This document shows positions 13,001 to 21,566 of a stretch of DNA of 64,000 bases, piece by piece. The DNA is taken from contig NW_024881507.1 of the NCBI RefSeq assembly GCF_019059575.1, forward strand, positions 372,001-436,000, read 5' to 3'. Both the position numbers and the translations under genes were made by a program. The notes under the pieces were generated by a model, which made no database searches, had not been told where the DNA came from, and saw only the letters and a list, made by a program, of their open reading frames with translations. The first letter of the stretch is position 1. Every line of letters begins with the position of its first letter. This DNA comes from Amphibalanus amphitrite (lineage: Eukaryota; Arthropoda; Thecostraca; Balanomorpha; Balanidae).

Positions 13001-16000
13001 CTTTCGTATAGTGAAGATAAAAAGACGTGAAGATATCGTTGCGTGATAATGTTTTCGTTGAATTTTTGGCTTCATGATGCATTTCCACACGGCTCAAAAT
13101 TCACCGCAAAATACCGTTTGCCTGAGACACTTTTACTATGGAACTTGAATGCTTGACTACGATGACTATGTATTTCCATTCTCGCAGAGTTTGGGATATC
13201 ACTAATCAGCAATCATTCATTTCAGAAAGTGTTCACAAGCAAGCATGTCTTGACTCTGTCTTTCAAGGTCACGCGCGGTTGCGTGATGTTGATGCATGAA
13301 AACGGCGTTTGCCGCGAGAGTTATGAATGGCCCACTCCAATTTTTTCACTGATGGTTAGGAACATTGTGACGGACATAATATGTAAAAATTACCCGAATC
13401 GAAGGTGACGTGTTTTTTTGCTATTTAAATTTTTCTGTTTTAATTCAAGGTCAAATGCATTTCAAGGTCACTTCAATTTAATTTTATAATTAAAGATCAA
13501 AGCCTTATCAATTGCCTACAAGACCCTGTTAATATCATTTTGATAGCAGAAAAGGAACCAGAGTTATAGACATTTAAAAAATTGATGTGTGACATTTTTG
13601 GCTATATTCCATGACCTATATCTCAGCGATACTTAATCAAATTTCGAAAATATTATACGTAACTCAGTTTTGAACCATGCCCAGTCTGCCTACAAATTTT
13701 CAGAAAAATCGAAGGGGATGACGGATTTCGGTGTTTGATTTGACGTGGAATGCCCCGTTCTGGCATTAACACCGGTCTCTTATAACGTTTCTAATAATGG
13801 TCTCTATATAGTAACGTTTACTCATATATAACTAGAGTCCCCACAAGGCTGCAGAACAATAAGTAACCACAAGCATAACGCCAGTTACGTCGGCATTGTA
13901 CTGAAACATTTCCTTTCGTAACATTTATGGCACTGTGCCGGCACGGGCACCGCCGCGGCCCGGATTCGCCGTTCACACAATAGCTGAATACGGCATGGGA
14001 CGGCCATTCGTATACGTCGGGCCGGCGTGACGGAGCGTCGCAAGCAACAGTGGCGTCACAACGGACCCCGACTTCAGCGAAAGGCAGTCGACTGCAGGGG
14101 GCCGTTTGCCGGGCGACGTTCAGAAGGGTCCACTGGATGTGTCGACGCGTCGTACCTCATCGCCTGATGAGATTGCATTTGTCATAACGATAAGCAAAAG
14201 TCGTCTCATTTAGGCATTTATTAGGGTGACAAGCCGACGAAGCGGTACGAACACAAAGGCACTGTTCAGTGTTTAGTGTTCTGGTGTGAAGCGTGACTCG
14301 TTTAACAGCCATGACACACTCGCCGTGCAGCAGGGCCGATTTATCAACGCGTGGTCAACGAGCGAATGGCGTGCAAGTGTGCTGCTCAGCTATGTGCCTT
14401 AGCGGGTGAAACCCTTTTCCAAGCGAAGACGAACAGACTGAGGGATATAAATATGGCACACAGCTCCTGTGAATAAGTAATTATTTTCATTTACATCGAT
14501 TTATCCGTGACTTTTCATGGCGCTAAGGAAATTAAAAGCTATGTTTAGTTTCAGAAGACAGAAACTATTGGTATACAACGAGCTATAAGAAATCTGCGCT
14601 CCTGGCAACACTGAAGCGTCCAACTACGTGTTTATTTGGTAAACGAAGGAAACTCTTGTTAGTATTTGCTCGACTCGGATCCCATTAACATGTTTGTTGT
14701 TGAATAACAAACAGGGATAGGAATGTTTGGTTTTGTTTTTCGCGTCGTCCACTATAAAAAGAAACGTCTTTTTTATTATTTTGCAAGTGAGATCCATGTC
14801 CAACAAAGTAGGTATATAGGAAGTGTTTTGTATGAGCCATATGTCCATTGTCCAACAAAGTTGATATACCGGGTGGCCCAGAAAAAACGTTCCGAACTTT
14901 GGAGGCCTATATATCAAATACGAGTACAAATAACGAGCCAAAATTTTCATCAAGTTTGCGTCATTTCTTTGCGCATTGGTATGCCAAATTATAACACAAT
15001 ACCATCATTTTCAAGCTGGCAATGTTGAGTTGAATTAAGCAAGACGTTTTTGCTTTTTTTGCCGATGTCAAACGATAGTGATGATTGGGTTAGACGTCCC
15101 ATGTTATAAAAAAAAGAATAAAAAATAGAGCACGTGAATGAAGCCAACATGTATGTTCTAATTTTAATTATTTTTGTCTCACTTATGTGCCACATATTCA
15201 AATACTGAGCCAAAATGGTGCTCATGGATGCCATTCGTTTCAACACCAAATCATGTTTCGAGCAGGAGTGGCACGGTGCATGGATTACTGCTGATTACCC
15301 TCCTTTCAGTAGATCAAACAGTAAATCGACCGGATAAGGAAAACAAACTAAAGCAGACTGGTTCCTGAGCCAGAAGACCACAGAATAGCTTATGAAAAAC
15401 AACATTGCCAGCAGATGACAAAAAAAACTGGTTGAAAGGCTACCTTTTCCCAGGAATGTCAACCAGGAAAGCATTTGAGCCACAAGATGGTTAGAAAACT
15501 GGAAACTTCTTCCGATGCCGCTGGCACAGAGCCATCGTGGTTGCCTGAGGGAATGTGTCATCCTGAGACCCGAACCATCAATGAGCCTAGCTGCCAGTAG
15601 AAGTCATGGCTCTAGGCCGCGGTGCCGCGGGGTGAAAGTGCCCCGTTCACTCACATTTTTTAGTAAACATCGGAGCAAAAAAGTAATTTTTACATGGCAT
15701 GCTTGAAACACGAACCGTTTAAAAAGTAATTTACCGAACACCATGAAAATCACACCATTTACTGAAAATGTGTGCCGCATTCACTATTCGAAGTTTCAAT
15801 GTTGTATCTTTATCACTTTCTGAGAAATATTGATTAAAAGTTGGGAACGTTTTTTCTGGGCCACCCGGTATACGCACGTGATTCGAAGTTCGAAGCACTG
15901 CAGGTGATTGCAGGTGCAGGTGGTGCAGGTGATTCGAAGGTGATTCGAAGCACTGCAGTCACTCGCATGATTTTGTAGTATCCACAAAAATGAAATGAAA

Positions 16001-19000
16001 TGGATTGCATGAAGCATTAGCTTTCAATTAGAGTTCTATATCTAGGTATATATAATTTGAAGGTGATATGTGCATGCAGTTAGTAATTACCTTCATACCG
16101 CAATGTAAGTTCTTAGTACCTACTTGTGAGCCACTAGCAAGCTGGAAAATCTTTCGGCCTTCATCGACTGTTTTTGATTTCGCCCGTCCATTAAATCGAC
16201 CATTGGTAAGTATTTAATTAATATTGTTGTTTACATATCTATTATCGTATTGATAAGTGTGAAGCATCGGTACAATGCAACAGCAGCACAATATCTGCAA
16301 ACCAATTTATTGGGCCTTGATGACATTTATGTACCTACATTGAAAACACACCTGCCTGTGATTCGCAGGTAGACGTCATCTCTGAAGATGTCCTCCTGAA
16401 TTCTACAGATTGTTACGGCAAATTCTTGTGGTGCAGACTCGTCCACTTCAAACGACTTCACCGTGTCTTGTCGGATAAACTTGGTCAGGCTTATACTGCT
16501 CTGTAACAGATTATGGATGTCTATAAGAAATAAAAATATACAAATTATAAAAAATAATAACAAAATATGCGATTAAAATAAAAATGAAGATAATATGATA
16601 AGGTATACGTTTCTTACATGAGCACTCGCACGAAATGTTAAGGAACAAAACTTAAATTATCCCAAATTATTCAAAAATTAGTCCATGAAATCATGGATTT
16701 CACTGCTTTATTCGAGTCGGCTGCCTTCAATTGCGGTACATCATGTCTCATACACGGTAGGCTTAAATCATAAATTACCTCTGCGTGCATGCTTCATTAT
16801 AATTATGATTGCTTATACGGATCTTCTACAAAGTGACAATGCCATATACCCAAATACGTTTAAATATCGCAGACGGCAACATCATATTTTGTCCATCGGC
16901 GCGCATTTAAAATACCCACATGAACTATGAATCTTAAACTACAATAAATAACTGACCTTTTTATATAAAAAACGACAATACATTCAAATACACAATGATA
17001 TACATTAAACCGCGAGTAGGTAGAAAAAAATCTTTTAAACGTAGAGCCGATAGGTGAGACGTTTAAAAGATGCTTCTACTTACAAGCGGTTTAATAATTT
17101 TATCCCGTACCGCCGATGTCTTTTGGGCGCTGAAAGGGAAAAATACATTTTATATAAAAAAATACGCCATATTTTAGACTAGACGAAATGTCTACTAGAC
17201 GTTTAACAGTTTGTTAATCGTCTAGACGTTTACCAAAGCAGTTACACGACATCTGATAAAATAGGTATATTAAACGATGAGTAGGTAGAACAAACAATTC
17301 TTTTAAACGTTGAGCCCATAGGCGAGACGTTTAAAATATTTTTCTAACTACGAGCGGTTTAATAATTTTATCCTGTACCGCCGATATCTTTCGGGCGCTT
17401 AAAGGTAAAAAACACATTTTATATAGGTAGAAAATACAACATGTTTCAGACTAGCCGAAATATCTACTAGACGCTTAACAGTTTGTTAATCGTCTAGACG
17501 TTTAACAAATCAGTTACGCGACATCTGATACTTTTCTCTCCTTGCACACGAAGCAATTATAAACACTGTCTACGGTGCGGGATGAAGATACATAGCTTTC
17601 GGCATTGGTAATAAATACCTTGATTACTGTGTATATGTTACAGGCCGTATGAAAACTCAGTCCGTTTGCAAACGGCCTGGCCCGAGTCAGGCCGTTTGCA
17701 AACGGCCTGGACAGCCCAGTCAGTATGCAAACGGACTAAAAAGTCAGGCCGTTTGAATACGGGCTGAAATTCCAGGCTGTATGCAAACCGCCTGAAATGT
17801 CAGGCCGTTTGCAAACCGTCTAGGCCGTATGACAACTTTCCAGACACCACACTGAGAGAAATTTTGACTCCCTTTAGGAGAGTTATCGAGAGTTACCAAA
17901 AACGACTCCCTAAAACTCCAGGCAGCTACTCCCCTTTACTCTCCCTCATAACTATCACTGGAACTCTTCATCACTCTCCTCCATTACTCTTCATAACTCT
18001 CTCGACCCATCTCTACTCCCCTCTACTACTCCCCCTAGAACTCTTCATTACTCCACATTACTCCCCCCACGTAACTCCCGTTAACTCCTCATTACTCTCC
18101 CACTGAACTCTCGCGTGAACTCCCCATTACTCTCTCACGGAACTCTCCCGTGAACTCCCCATTTCTCTCCCACGTAACTGCCCATTACACCCCTCGTAAA
18201 CCCTCATTACTCTGCCTCTCTCGAAACTGATGCGAATAGAACAAACCATTTATTGACATTTTCATTTGTGAAGTTCAATCTTACACGTGTATCTTCGTCA
18301 CAAAACGTGAACAATAATTCATCTAACTGACCAGTTGCGCCTCTTATCTATAATGTGATAAAGAACCAGCTGTTGCTGTGCACAGCAAACTCTCACTCTT
18401 TATCAAAACATGTGAGGCTAAGGCATCCCTTCGACGAAACTCAGCGAATAATCATCGAGCAATGGTATGATTCCAGTACAGAAAAAAGAAACCCAAAAGC
18501 CGGGTAAACCTAAAATACACAGCACAATGCAGAAGTTGGATTCCTGCATTAAGAACACCGCTTATTTTACGATACCAATTATTTCGTCCGATGGACTATG
18601 GAACGAAGTAGTTACATATCCGTGACATTAAAATAAAAACAGTAATTAACTTCTTAAAACCTGGCCGTCAGCACGACTCACCACTCACCAGCGCAGAGAA
18701 CACCCTTCCTTCAGCTCCTGGAGCGGTTGGCCTAGCTAATTTCAACCACACCATTCTACACACCCATTTTCACCAATACCACTGCTCGGTATTATACGGT
18801 AATCACTCGGTCCATCGCTGTCATTGGTCAGTCCTCAGTTACTCACACCAGTTGCCAGTTGATTCATCCAATGTTCTGTTAGGTACCTATTACCAACCTC
18901 TTGATGTACAAACAGTTTTAATCTTCCGCCACTGCCACGGGCACACACTTATTTCACCAATTCACTACCAAAGCAATGTAGAAATTCAAATAAATTGCAC

Positions 19001-21566
19001 AATAGTACCTACTGGAATACAAGCAGCAACGTGCACACTGCGCTGCGCCGGCAGCTGGACTGACGCTCGGCCAGCTAGCGCGCGCCGAAGCTTCAAGAAC
19101 ATTACTTTTCTCCAAAACTCTTCAAAACTCTCCCTTGAATAAACTCGATTAAGCTTCCAGCTGGAAATGAGGAGAGTAAACAGGCATCGCACGAGAGAGG
19201 CCAGCTGATGCACTCCGCGCGTTACACTCGGTAAACTCTACGATACACTCCCCGGACGCAGCCGAATTGGCAACTCATATCCGGGAAACTCTCGGAAATA
19301 CTCTTCGCTACGCTAGGCTTACCGACATTTGAGGGAGTTGCGAAGAGTTATTAGGCGGGAGTTTCAGAGAATTCCGAGAGCCTAGAGTAATTTTTTCTCT
19401 CAGTGCAGGCCGTTTGCAAACGGTCTATAGGCATTTTGAAAACGATCTGGTCTGCATGAAGTTACAGCTAGACAATGTTGAGTTTGTTGAAGCACGACCG
19501 TTTCATGACATTACATGGCACCATGAAATCCTGAGGTGCATTCGGCATCCGGAAAAATGTTGTCACTCGGATATTCTCCGTCGGAAAATTATTGTTGAGC
19601 GCCTATCTTCAGCATGTCTCGTTATCGCGATACCGTTCGTGATCCCCGATGATTCTCGCTAGTTCCGGAAAATTCTCCCTGATTTTCCGGATGACGAATG
19701 CAGGCCTGGTCAGGAAGACATTAGCAGAACTGAGACCCGGCCCGTATAGCGCCCGGTCGACCCGGGCTTCCCCCGGACTTCAAAAATTCGCCTTCCACCG
19801 CAATAATGGTCAAGTGTTGCCTGCGTACGCCACCGGCCAGCCGCCGGCGGTCGGCCGGGCGCGGTGAGGACTCTAATGTGAACCAGTGGCGCGGGAACTT
19901 CTTCCAGACGGGGGGGGGGGGGGGGCGCTGAACCATAATAGAGATCAACCTAGGGTACCCCCAAATCTAGTTTTCCCACCGGTTTTAGGCCACTTATTTT
20001 TCAGACCTTGGCCTTTCCAACAAAAAGAAACGAAAATATTTGCAAAAAAAGTCAGGTAGTCTGTCTCAACTGAGTGAAGAAACTACCGTTTTGGCAACCT
20101 GGAATAAAGGTTTTAATCTGCCAAATGAGTTGCCGAGCCAGTGAAAGAGGTGGATTTTTCACTTACATGCTTTCTTCCTTTGTGACCCACAACCCCTAAT
20201 TTGGGGAGGACAAGCTGCCCCAACGGTTCCTGACCTCATGAAGAGTTGTGGGGCACCGCCCCCACGGCCCCAGAGCTGTGGGAGCAAGCTTCCCCCACTG
20301 CCCCCTCCCTCGGTTCCCGCGCCTATGTATGAATCTATGAAATTATGTTGGTAGATTTCCGATTTCGATTCCTCCAGCTGGGGGGGGGGGCTCAAATACA
20401 TTACGAGGCCCCCCCCAGCCGAAAAGTTGGAGGGGCTCAGCCCCCGCTAGCCTCCCCCTCCCCCCCCCCCCGGTTCCCGCGCCACTGATGTGAACTCTGA
20501 TGTCCATTGCGCGCTTCGGCGTTTTATGCCGCAAAATAATCAATGAGTCTTGTAGTGATACGCTTCACCAGACCTCACCACTCATCAGTAGTGGCTTCAC
20601 CAGGCTCCATCAACTGGATGGCCGTACACAGGCGGACCGTGAACTTGTATAATTAGTAATATTGTTGAAAAACGGCCGGGCCGAGCATCAGCACAGTAAG
20701 AAAATGTTCGACGTATGTAGACGAGTCATTCGGTTCGGCATGGAATGCGCAAGCATTCACATGGATGCAACCTGATCATCGACCAACCTGGATCCATTAA
20801 GTTCAATCTTCAGAGGTTGTTGTACTTCGCCAGACCGTTTGAAAACTGACTAGGCCGTTTTCAAACTGTCTAGGCCGTTTCAAACTGCCTAGGCCGTTTT
20901 CATACGGCCTGATATTTCAGGCGGTTTGCAAACGGCCGGCTTTTTCAGGCCGTTTTCAAACGGCCTGACTGGGCCAGGCCGTTTGCAAACGGACTGGGTT
21001 TTCATACGGTCTGTAACATATACACAGCATATAATCACAGTGATCGCAGCTTTGTTACCGAAAGCTCTGTATTTTTATAGTGTATTTGAATAAATTGTCG
21101 TTTTTTATATATCTGTCATGGATAACACACAAATTCCTAACCATTTAAAACAAAAATTTATGTGCCTGGTGAAAAGTGAGAGACATGCCTTCATCAGACG
21201 TAGCAGATAATAAACGATTGTACCTGCCATAAGGCGAAGTGACGAACGAACATCTAATTACCAATGCAGAAAAGTTAACTCGTCAGTGCGGACAAGGACG
21301 TTCAAAACTAGAGATGCCCAAGTCCCAACATTACTGCCCGAACATACATATGTCTAGCCTTACAGAGCTTTTTATCTCGTCAAGACGGCAGAACGACTCG
21401 GGGAGAGGCGGGTTGATTTCAAGTGGCTCCTCGTTGTACCTCATAGTGTCTCCGTACTTACGAGCACTAGAAAGGCGGTGAGGCAGCCGGCGAAGATGAC
21501 CAGACGGATGCCCCGGGAGAGAGGGGTGACACGCACCACCCGGCGAGCCGCCGACAGAGCGCCCAT
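1024..21566 (-). CDS. DEG/ENaC (pickpocket-like) sodium channel subunit, 8 exons
   Basis: This is a two-membrane-span, amiloride-sensitive-type cation channel subunit of the plasma membrane. Exons on the minus strand: 21566-21462, 16500-16352, 3914-3763, 3497-3312, 2753-2611, 2393-2185, 1797-1629, 1293-1024. All phases agree and give about 460 aa, short for the family (usually 500-650). Exon 1 carries TM1 (GIRLVIFAGCLTAFLVL). Exon 2 holds FAVTIC, the conserved start of the extracellular domain. Exons 3 to 7 are the Cys-rich finger and thumb region (YGGQCHTV, CIRQC, CKVRC). Exon 8 has SDIGGNLGLLLGAS, the pore and TM2 signature with the G-x-S filter. The start is uncertain: the frame stays open upstream of 21566, and a residual Gly of the family's His-Gly gating motif may sit at the chosen start. 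The exon 6/7 junction needs a GC-AG intron. Introns 1 (5.0 kb) and 2 (12.4 kb) are full of mobile DNA. The exact paralogue cannot be assigned. Confidence 0.85.
3458..3594 (-). repeat. Two-copy duplication across the acceptor of channel exon 4
   Basis: A 43-bp segment at 3458-3500 contains the 3' splice site and the first codons of channel exon 4 on the minus strand. It recurs with about four mismatches at 3552-3594, inside the upstream intron. The shared core on the plus strand is TGGTACAGGTCACTCGTCAC. The upstream copy keeps a CAG acceptor, but its exon-like part is not needed to keep the frame. Confidence 0.8.
4340..4850 (+). repeat. Diverged dispersed repeat, left copy
   Basis: This AT-rich stretch aligns in inverted orientation with 13310-13770. 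Shared landmarks are CGGGGCATT followed by CGTCAAAT near 4360, AACACGTCACCTTCGATT near 4715, and GAGTGGGCCATTCATAA near 4790. There is no coding capacity. The BEL element inserted 40 bp downstream of it. Confidence 0.6.
4888..5601 (-). repeat. 3' LTR of the BEL/Pao element
   Basis: This 714-bp LTR starts TGTCGCCACG and ends GGCCACTACA on the plus strand. It contains four spaced copies of CGATGGCGAG (near 5030, 5079, 5144 and 5184), an internal subrepeat that could be a regulatory array. It matches the other LTR apart from one missing C in GGGCCC. Confidence 0.95.
5602..5613 (-). other. Polypurine tract of the BEL/Pao element
   Basis: GGTGGGGGAGTA lies directly next to the 3' LTR on the coding strand. 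This is the expected place and composition for the plus-strand DNA primer. Confidence 0.7.
5897..10309 (-). CDS. BEL/Pao Gag-protease-integrase polyprotein lacking RT and RNase H
   Basis: A single 1,470-aa frame. It opens with a long charged coiled-coil region (roughly residues 1-260). A BEL-type Gag domain follows (about 370-550), then CCHC-type zinc motifs (about 584-635). A protease-like segment (LLDPGAQTS, about 706) has Pro where retropepsins usually carry Ser or Thr. Near residue 950 (about 7,440) the sequence passes from the stretch that precedes reverse transcriptase in BEL elements straight to the segment that follows RNase H. The RT and RNase H catalytic motifs are absent, yet the frame stays open. 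Integrase is present: HHCC zinc finger (about 1112-1150), then core Asp (GVDYFGPL, about 1178), Asp (FSDRGTSF, about 1240) and Glu (GGVWERMV, about 1286). The product is probably a non-autonomous polyprotein. The start at 10309 lies 55 bp inside the 5' LTR. Confidence 0.92.
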   Translation of the reverse strand: MDAEYSCETQAVDPTMAEAQRAAKDQELADLRRLRGCKRAATTRASKAVEVEITRHANRDRIHQVSARLEEAFADLRKTHQTYESKLGDEETEEAQAYADHFEEEELAIQGKIQQYLQELDEVRSSATTSHRGPSRAKSHTSAGTAASVRSRVVAVELEDADRKLQDVRAQVEESRRNMMERQRAEKRQREAQLEMENLRQQEEWELQERDSALQLKIAEETRNRAARKVRLYRAAEDDLNWDRRHDFDEAVAGVGEEAKPTREGVCKGTATSMGNCGMHSQRDQQRDERQEGHAAATHHLANEDCAVNDAVQPTTADQAATGAPLEASAGSATTTLDPSTWMIPDVSQEQARSSQSTAFSKSVPSLSLHTYRGDPADWPRWISLFKVLVHNQTSLTNAERMTHLQQAVEGPAHQAIEGLLFDGSLYEQALKTLYERFGRKDEISQASLNQMFSTPAPSVNSLASMERFSSAISNTVMTLRALGYYHDLGASDTLRRVIVKLPDELTYQWGQEVYRMRPNQPNLEMFSEWLKIQVNVLSYTTRPSRDPEKRKTVVTPKETMTRRTTLATSASSPREESHRLRPCVVCEGEHKLENCPDFQAQALEEKLVTVRRERLCWACLRKGHFVRSCRSAKRCGTDGCRATHHKFLHTPRGDSGGGESSGRTENRLNREDPIVGAAMTEATDTLLQLVPVRVHGPNGDKDVVALLDPGAQTSLCCEKVLQEIGVKGEREELRLQNVEGSGQRQSSIRVPLTVSPISADAKEGHIVIPEVWSVPGLNVTPPSISRLQTSSWKHLQGLDFPQYSGARVELLLGANILEAVLQREIRVGGTSQPVAVRTDFGWTLTGSVSALVPCSTRHVMFVRKQSTDEENLSELVQEWWTTEAFDTKINVKDARSQEDLRALALLDQETKKVGERYETCLLWSEENPTFPDNSRQAYYRLTSTERKLEKHPELADNEEEQKQATSVNVIAASTRPEEPDPAKYSSWIKYKRVVGWIKRFVHNLKAFLPGQQPPLSGPLSRSEMVEAEVWIIRQEQLTTHGEELRCLEQRRPIQTSSPLHSLTPICDSNGLVRVGGRIGKASIPEESRHPIILPRKSELARLIIMQEHVRHGHAGTEHTLNEVRQKFWIPQGRAEVKKQLRSCLYCHRRRAAPAPPRMADLPAQRLEADHPFKNVGVDYFGPLRVKRFRRTEKRYGLLLTCLATRAVHLEVTHSLEVDSCIMALRRFFSRRSQPAVIFSDRGTSFIGSNRELREELKVLLAQMPERLSAFEIDWRFNPPTASHMGGVWERMVRSVKTCLQAVVGSQLLTDEVLLTVFAGVEHMINSRPLTYVSSDPSDPEALSPNHFLLGRASPHLAPVLTRDNDMCSRRRWRQSQAVAKHVWKRWTREYIPTLTQRSKWRQERRSLQVGDLVLMAESDLPRGAWPLARIVQVFPGKDGRVRSAALRTSCGKTYTRPAAKICFLEEECR
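10365..11079 (-). repeat. 5' LTR of the BEL/Pao element
   Basis: This 715-bp LTR is the promoter-side copy because the polyprotein reads leftward from it. It carries the same four CGATGGCGAG subrepeats. One extra C, in GGGCCCC near 10730, is the only difference I noted from the 3' LTR. Confidence 0.95.
11584..12979. mobile_element. TIR element carrying repeated GTAAGAGTACGC motifs
   Basis: The ends read TAGGGTAAGGGCGGGTAAGA (left, 11584) and, on the other strand, TAGGGTGAAGTCGTATAAGA (right, 12979). Each continues to GTACGC, giving 21 of 26 matching bases. The core motif GTAAGAGTACGC, or a one-base variant, also occurs at about 11614, 11956, 11981 and 12781, and inverted at 12757 and 12955. 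This resembles a transposon with terminal and subterminal protein-binding sites. No transposase frame and no clear target duplication were found, so the superfamily is open. Confidence 0.55.
12000..12440 (+). mobile_element. 5'-truncated non-LTR retrotransposon fragment
   Basis: The frame ending at 12219 gives DDDLRLPRVRTETGRR followed by LYNALPVEMR. This is the C-terminal tail pattern of non-LTR retrotransposon reverse transcriptase proteins, where arrayed R, LP, G and LWN/LYN-LP motifs follow the RT domain. It is followed by a 3' region, AATAAA at about 12403, and a TTGGTA hexamer tail at 12411-12434. Only the last 75 codons or so survive, so this is a dead 5'-truncated copy, inserted inside the GTAAGAGTACGC element. 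Confidence 0.75.
13310..13770 (-). repeat. Diverged dispersed repeat, right copy (inverted)
   Basis: This is the inverted partner of 4340-4850. On the minus strand it reads the same landmarks in the same order, including GAGTGGGCCATTCATAA, AACACGTCACCTTCGATT and GGGGCATT. There is no coding capacity. Confidence 0.6.
13771..14864. other. Intronic sequence of channel intron 2, nothing recognised
   Basis: This stretch contains a GC-rich patch (13,930-14,150) followed by AT-rich DNA. I see no exon, RNA gene or element end in it. Confidence 0.5.
14867..15870. mobile_element. Mariner/Tc1-like non-autonomous TIR element
   Basis: The element is 1,004 bp with 34-bp terminal inverted repeats differing at one base. 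They begin TACCGGGTGGCCCAG and continue through AAAAAACGTTCC. TA lies on both outer flanks (14865-14866 and 15871-15872), the target duplication of the Tc1/mariner superfamily. No transposase catalytic motif was recognised in any frame, so it is non-autonomous or decayed. It sits in channel intron 2. Confidence 0.85.
16999..17530. repeat. Two tandem 265-bp units, each with a long imperfect palindrome
   Basis: Two diverged copies (about 16999-17258 and 17264-17530) lie head to tail with a 265-bp period. In copy 1 an imperfect palindrome of about 100 bp runs from AAACCGCGAGTAGGTAGAA to the matching TTCTACTTACAAGCGGTTT, with an inner stem TCTTTTAAACGT / ACGTTTAAAAGA. A CTAGACG motif recurs downstream in both orientations. 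Confidence 0.75.
17850..19405. mobile_element. Nested element with CACTGAGAGAAA termini
   Basis: The left end CACTGAGAGAAA (17850) and the inverted right end (19405) enclose 1,556 bp. The interior left part is a run of ACTC-rich degenerate tandem sequence (for example AACTCCCCATTACTCTC, 17,950-18,220). The element splits the GGCCGTTTGCAAACGGCC cluster of the enclosing TIR element, which resumes right after 19405. That argues for insertion. No target duplication or transposase was seen. Confidence 0.6.
19884..20487. mobile_element. hAT-family MITE with perfect 8-bp target duplication
   Basis: The element is 604 bp, starting CAGTGGCGCGGGAAC and ending with its inverse. ATGTGAAC occurs on both flanks (19876-19883 and 20488-20495), an exact 8-bp target duplication typical of hAT transposons. 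It contains long G and C runs and a segment AACCTAGGGTACCCCCAAAT, followed by a GGCCACTTATTTTTC motif. Both are also found, inverted, at the right end of the element at 60558-62270, so the two belong to one family. It has no coding capacity. Confidence 0.9.

Larger units (their letters stand above)
16962..21111. mobile_element. 4.15-kb TIR element filling channel intron 1
   Basis: The ends are inverted copies beginning TATATAAAAAACGACAAT, with about 3 mismatches over 40 bp. Further in, both arms carry GCTTTCGG, then TGTGTATATGTTACAG, and then clusters of palindromic subrepeats around GGCCGTTTGCAAACGGCC: 17640-17842 plus 19406-19460 on the left, and 20832-21020 on the right, in inverted order. 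The arms are therefore long, structured inverted repeats. The left arm also holds a tandem duplication (16999-17530), and two other elements are nested inside. No transposase was recognised. The target duplication is ambiguous because the flanks are AT-rich. Confidence 0.75.
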
